This document shows positions 49,219 to 52,075 of a DNA stretch of 52,075 nt, piece by piece. Source of the stretch: Clostridia bacterium (GTDB lineage Bacteria; Bacillota; Clostridia; Oscillospirales; Acutalibacteraceae); NCBI GenBank assembly GCA_017428085.1, contig JAFRRP010000054.1:1-52075 (forward strand), written 5' to 3'. Under the pieces are notes generated by a model. The model worked only from the letters and a program-made list of their open reading frames with translations. It made no database searches and was not told where the DNA came from. Made by a program: the position numbers and the translations under genes. Position 1 is the stretch's first letter. Every line of letters starts with the position of its first letter.

Positions 49219-50087
49219 GCGATATCCTCCGGCGTTTCAAAAGAGATCCTGCCCAGCTTGCCGCCGCGCAGCTCGTCGAACAGCATGGTGGCGGCCCGCA
49301 GCGTATCCACTTCGCCGCCGGAAACCAGCATGCCGCGTTTTCTTCCGATGGCCTGCAGCAGCTCCCAACCGGGAACGCCGCAGTCGGTCACTTTATATCT
49401 CTGCGCCAGCCGGTCCGGATAATCCCTTTTCAGGATATCCAGCAGCCGCACGCTCAGTTCCTCGATATCAAGGATCTGGTCCTTGATCCCGCCGGTGAAG
49501 GCCAGCTTGTAGCCCACCTCCGGGTCCTCGAATTTCGGCCACAGCACGCCGGGGGTGTCCAGCAGCTCGATGCCGCCCCCCAGCACATACCATTGGTTGT
49601 GGCGCGTCACGCCGGCCCGGTCCTCCACCTTTGCCTTGCCGCCCCCGGCCATGCGGTTGATAAAGGAGGACTTGCCTGTGTTGGGGATGCCTACCACCAT
49701 CAGGCGCTGCGCCTTGCCGGCCATGCCCTTTTCCTGATTGCTTTTGATCTTGTCCCGCAGCACTTCGTTTACCGCGCCGCGATAAGCGGAAAGCCCCCTG
49801 CCGCTGCGGCAATCGACGGCGATGGCCACAGTGCCGAGGGACTTGTAATAGGCGATCCACTTTTCGGTGGTCGCTTCATCCGCCAGATCGGCCTTGTTCA
49901 ACAGGATGATCTTCGGCTTGTTTTCGATCAGCTGATTCAGCTCCGGGTTGGTGCTGGAAAGCGGGATGCGCGCGTCGCGCAGCTCGGTCACGCCGTCCAC
50001 CAAAGACAGGCTCTCTTTGATTTTCCGGCGCGTTTTCGCCATGTGGCCGGGAAACCACTGCACCGTTTCTTTCTGAATATCGGGCAT
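49215..50087 (-). CDS. rbgA: Ribosome biogenesis GTPase YlqF/RbgA
   Basis: Circularly permuted GTPase needed for late 50S assembly. WFPGHMAKTRRKI at the start; G4 LLNKADL comes first, then G1 GIPNTGKSS and G3 DTPGVLWP, which is the permuted order. 290 aa with the C-terminal RNA-binding helix domain. Coupled to rnhB downstream and 15 bases after the first lepB. Confidence 0.96.
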   Translation of the reverse strand: MPDIQKETVQWFPGHMAKTRRKIKESLSLVDGVTELRDARIPLSSTNPELNQLIENKPKIILLNKADLADEATTEKWIAYYKSLGTVAIAVDCRSGRGLSAYRGAVNEVLRDKIKSNQEKGMAGKAQRLMVVGIPNTGKSSFINRMAGGGKAKVEDRAGVTRHNQWYVLGGGIELLDTPGVLWPKFEDPEVGYKLAFTGGIKDQILDIEELSVRLLDILKRDYPDRLAQRYKVTDCGVPGWELLQAIGRKRGMLVSGGEVDTLRAATMLFDELRGGKLGRISFETPEDIA

Positions 50088-50102
50088 CTGTCCGTTCCTC
50101 TT

Positions 50103-50744
50103 TCAGTTGTGGAAATTGGCGTAGATGTTGTAGTCTTTGCTCAGGCGCAGTCTGGCCTTGCCCAGTAAATAGTCGTCCTCCGCAAAGCCGATCTCCATAA
50201 ACCGGGAATCCCAGGAGCCGCAGCGGTTGTCGCCCATCAGCATCACGCAGCCCTCCGGCACCGTGATGGGGTAGGTGAGGTTGCCGTGGCGTTCGCCGTT
50301 TTTCAGCGTATATGAATCCTCTTTCAGCGCCACGCCGTTGACGGTCACGTCGTCGTGCTCATCCACCTCGACCACGTCCCCGGCTACGGCGATCACGCGC
50401 TTGACCAGCGACCCCTCGGCGGCGGTATCCTTTGTGGAGATCACGATATCGCCGTACTGCGGTTCCGTGTAATAGGGTGTCACCAGCAGCCAGTCGCCGT
50501 CGGTCAGCGTGTTGTTCATGGAACTGCCGCTGACGCCGACCAGCCGGAAGGCGAAGGTGAACACCAGCGCGATGATCATAATGGCGGAAACCACGATGGA
50601 AACGCCCTCGTACATGGCGCTGACCAGCGTGCTCGGTTCATCGTCTTTCTCTTTTTGCGCCGCTTCGGGGGCGGGCTCCTGTGAAGGCGTTTCATCCGTC
50701 TCGTTCAGGTCGTTCAGATCGTTCTCAAATACGGTATCTTCCAT
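50103..50744 (-). CDS. lepB: Signal peptidase I, copy 1
   Basis: Membrane serine protease that removes signal peptides. A 45-residue acidic cytoplasmic N-tail (DLNDLNETDETPSQEP) precedes one membrane segment (about 45-68). Catalytic S75 in GVSGSSMNNTL and K115 in SLVKRVIAVAGD; MLMGDNRCGSWDSR is the box E motif. RBS AGGAG. 28 bases after copy 2. Confidence 0.95.
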   Translation of the reverse strand: MEDTVFENDLNDLNETDETPSQEPAPEAAQKEKDDEPSTLVSAMYEGVSIVVSAIMIIALVFTFAFRLVGVSGSSMNNTLTDGDWLLVTPYYTEPQYGDIVISTKDTAAEGSLVKRVIAVAGDVVEVDEHDDVTVNGVALKEDSYTLKNGERHGNLTYPITVPEGCVMLMGDNRCGSWDSRFMEIGFAEDDYLLGKARLRLSKDYNIYANFHN

Positions 50745-50772
50745 GCCAAACTCCTATAAAAATGAAAATAAG

Positions 50773-51330
50773 TCAATACAGTTTTCCCGGCGGGAACACC
50801 CGGAACAGCGCCTTGCCTGTGATCTCGTCCAACCGGATGAATCCCACGGAGGAAAACCGGGAATCCAACGAGTTGTTCCGGTTGTCTCCCAGCACGAACA
50901 CACAGTCCTCCGGCACCGTCAGGGGATAGGTCAGATCGCCTTCGTCGGTGATGGCTCCCAGCGTCCGATATCCTTCCGTAATGACGTTGCCGTTGACGGT
51001 GATCAGATGCGTGCTGAAATTGATGTACAGCTCGTCGCCCGGCAGCGCGATCACCCGCTTGATGATGGAGTTTTCCGTTTCGGTGGAACGGCCGATCACC
51101 ACCACGTCGCCGTAATCCGGCGTATAAAACAGGTCGGAAACCACGATCTTTTCCCCGTCGAATACGTTCGGATTCATTGAATCACCGGAAACTGAAACAA
51201 GCCTTAACAAAAAGGTAAATAATATGAAAAAGCACACCATGATGGCCAGTATCATGGAGAGCAGCGAGTAGATATAGGCAGCCGCTTTGCCGTAAGGGGT
51301 GCGGCGATCGCGTTCGTTTCCGTTATCCAT
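50773..51330 (-). CDS. lepB: Signal peptidase I, copy 2
   Basis: 185 aa with one membrane segment (about 23-45). Catalytic S51 in SVSGDSMNPNV and K91 in SIIKRVIALPGD; VFVLGDNRNNSLDSR is box E. It lacks the long acidic tail of copy 1. No Shine-Dalgarno sequence stands before its ATG; the 14 bases there are T/C-rich and follow a terminator-like hairpin of rplS. No better start is seen. Confidence 0.93.
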   Translation of the reverse strand: MDNGNERDRRTPYGKAAAYIYSLLSMILAIMVCFFILFTFLLRLVSVSGDSMNPNVFDGEKIVVSDLFYTPDYGDVVVIGRSTETENSIIKRVIALPGDELYINFSTHLITVNGNVITEGYRTLGAITDEGDLTYPLTVPEDCVFVLGDNRNNSLDSRFSSVGFIRLDEITGKALFRVFPPGKLY

Positions 51331-51334
51331 TGAA

Positions 51335-51365
51335 GAAAAAGAAGAGGGACACCGACGCGTCCCTC
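51335..51365 (-). terminator. Terminator/attenuator between rplS and lepB
   Basis: Minus-strand perfect stem GAGGGAC / GTCCCTC (51365-51359 with 51350-51344), then TTCTTTTTCTTC. It lies directly before the lepB ATG, so lepB must be expressed by read-through or an unseen promoter. Confidence 0.75.
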
Positions 51366-51375
51366 ATACAGCATT

Positions 51376-51720
51376 TTATTTGAGAGCCTCTTTGACCTTG
51401 GCAGCCTTACCGACTCTGCCTCTGAGGTAATAGAGCTTCGCTCTGCGAACACGGCCCTTTCTCACGATCTCCACTTTTGCCACGTTGGGGGAGTGGATCG
51501 GGAAAACTCTTTCCACGCCTACGCCGTAGGAAAGTCTGCGGACCGTAAAGGTCTCGGCCACGCCGCCGCCTTTGCGGGCGATCACGGTGCCTTCAAATGC
51601 CTGGATTCTTTCTTTTTCACCCTCACGGATCTTGACGTGCACGTTGACCGTGTCGCCGATCTCGATGACGGGGGGCTGCTCTTTCAGCATACCTTCAGTC
51701 ATAAGTTTCAGTGCGTCCAT
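51376..51720 (-). CDS. rplS: 50S ribosomal protein L19
   Basis: 114-aa large-subunit protein at the 30S/50S interface. [21 protein letters not shown], then [20 protein letters not shown] and [14 protein letters not shown] are diagnostic. RBS GGAGGT. Head of the cluster with lepB genes, rbgA and rnhB, the usual Firmicute order. Confidence 0.97.
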   Translation of the reverse strand: MDALKLMTEGMLKEQPPVIEIGDTVNVHVKIREGEKERIQAFEGTVIARKGGGVAETFTVRRLSYGVGVERVFPIHSPNVAKVEIVRKGRVRRAKLYYLRGRVGKAAKVKEALK

Positions 51721-51759
51721 AATAAACCTCCGTTTGTTTTATCAGATGTTCATACGCCG

Positions 51760-51845
51760 CATCAAAAACCGGCCAGAGGACCACCCGCCTTAGTATATGC
51801 GTTACACTAATCGCAGTGAGGGGATTCCCACACTCAAAGAACGCT
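51760..51845 (-). ncRNA. Probable L19 leader RNA
   Basis: The 130-base rplS leader contains two adjacent small hairpins on the minus strand: GTGTGGGAATCCCCTCAC (51833-51816) and GCGATTAGTGTAACGC (51814-51799). Firmicutes have a conserved autoregulatory L19 leader at this position, bound by L19. The match is by position and general fold only. Confidence 0.5.
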
Positions 51846-51850
51846 TGAAT

Positions 51851-51879
51851 ATAATATCACAACAATTTCCCAATTGCAA
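51851..51879 (-). promoter_or_regulatory. Promoter of rplS
   Basis: Minus strand TTGCAA (51879-51874) and TATTAT (51856-51851), 17-base spacer. Confidence 0.75.
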
Positions 51880-51940
51880 GAATTATTTTTGCAAATTTCA
51901 AAGTTTTTTCGGACTTTTTCGGAAAAAATAAAAAAAAGAC

Positions 51941-51969
51941 TTGATTTTTCATTTTTGCTCCTATATAAT
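51941..51969 (+). promoter_or_regulatory. Promoter of tRNA-Ser (GGA)
   Basis: TTGATT (51941-51946) and TATAAT (51964-51969), 17-base spacer, 16 bases before the tRNA. Confidence 0.85.
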
Positions 51970-51985
51970 ACTGCTTGCGACCGAT

Positions 51986-52075
51986 GGAGAGTTGTCCGAG
52001 TTTGGCCGAAGGAGCACGATTGGAAATCGTGTATACGTCATAAGCGTATCAAGGGTTCGAATCCCTTACTCTCCG
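51986..52075 (+). tRNA. tRNA-Ser (anticodon GGA), cut after the discriminator
   Basis: Acceptor arms GGAGAGT and ACTCTCC with discriminator G as the last base of the window; the CCA end lies outside. Anticodon loop TTGGAAA gives GGA for UCC/UCU codons. Long class II variable arm; T-loop TTCGAAT. Confidence 0.95.

Overview
The window is a GC-rich chromosomal segment from a spore-forming, low-redundancy Clostridia-type Firmicute, most like the Oscillospirales (Ruminococcaceae/Oscillospiraceae) of animal guts. That placement is inference from gene content: bofA, spoVAC and spoVAD; Mfd, RbgA, RNase M5 and two type I signal peptidases; sigma-A-type promoters (TTGACA / TATAAT, usually 17 bp apart); strong GGAGG ribosome binding sites; and many host-glycan and lipid genes. 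No phage, IS transposase, CRISPR or plasmid signal was seen.

Layout. 1-5.5 kb: 3' part of tuf, bofA, manA, an ABC-F ATPase, mscL and two small unknown proteins. 5.5-14.6 kb, minus strand: an acyl-CoA ligase, then what looks like one long unit reading ceramidase-like B, ceramidase-like A, flavin-reductase-like protein, DUF2157 membrane protein, GDYXXLXY protein and a LuxR-type regulator. A secreted lipase-like protein (14.7-16.6 kb) is divergent from it across a shared 170-bp promoter region. 16.6-21 kb: rpsF-ssb-rpsR, a hairpin-rich spacer, a GH109-like oxidoreductase, then spoVAC-spoVAD followed by a 58-codon frame where spoVAE is normally found. 21-27.3 kb: an XRE regulator, a histidine phosphatase with DUF896, and a minus-strand operon for a ketodeoxyuronate (KDG/KDPG) route that ends in a sialidase carrying repeat sequence inside its reading frame. 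27.3-37.4 kb: one ten-kilobase housekeeping operon glmU-pth-mfd-comEC-holA-rnmV-unknown. 37.4-39.4 kb: two tRNA-Ser genes and a second, distant paralogue of the lipase-like protein. 39.4-44.5 kb: metY-metA-GH25 lysozyme, a DapA-family lyase and a metallo-beta-lactamase-fold hydrolase. 44.5-48.1 kb, minus: a Gfo/Idh oxidoreductase, a metallophosphoesterase, nagB and tRNA-Leu. 48.2-52 kb, minus: rplS-lepB-lepB-rbgA-rnhB-yraN, with a tRNA-Ser at the right edge cut before its CCA.

How it fits together. Several genes point to use of host glycans and lipids: sialidase, GH109-like protein, nagB, KDG kinase and KDPG aldolase, two ceramidase-like proteins, two lipase-like exported proteins and an acyl-CoA ligase. 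The most unusual items are the ceramidase-like/lipase-like locus, which keeps the zinc ligands but lacks the usual ceramidase serine motif; the reduced spoVA cluster with a possible new small membrane protein; the sialidase gene whose start, middle and stop codon all lie in repeated sequence; and a ComEC lacking the metal-binding motif of its C-terminal domain.

No gene-free stretch exceeds 300 bases. The longest (about 250-265 bases, after rpsR and upstream of rplS) hold hairpins, terminators, promoters and a probable L19 leader.
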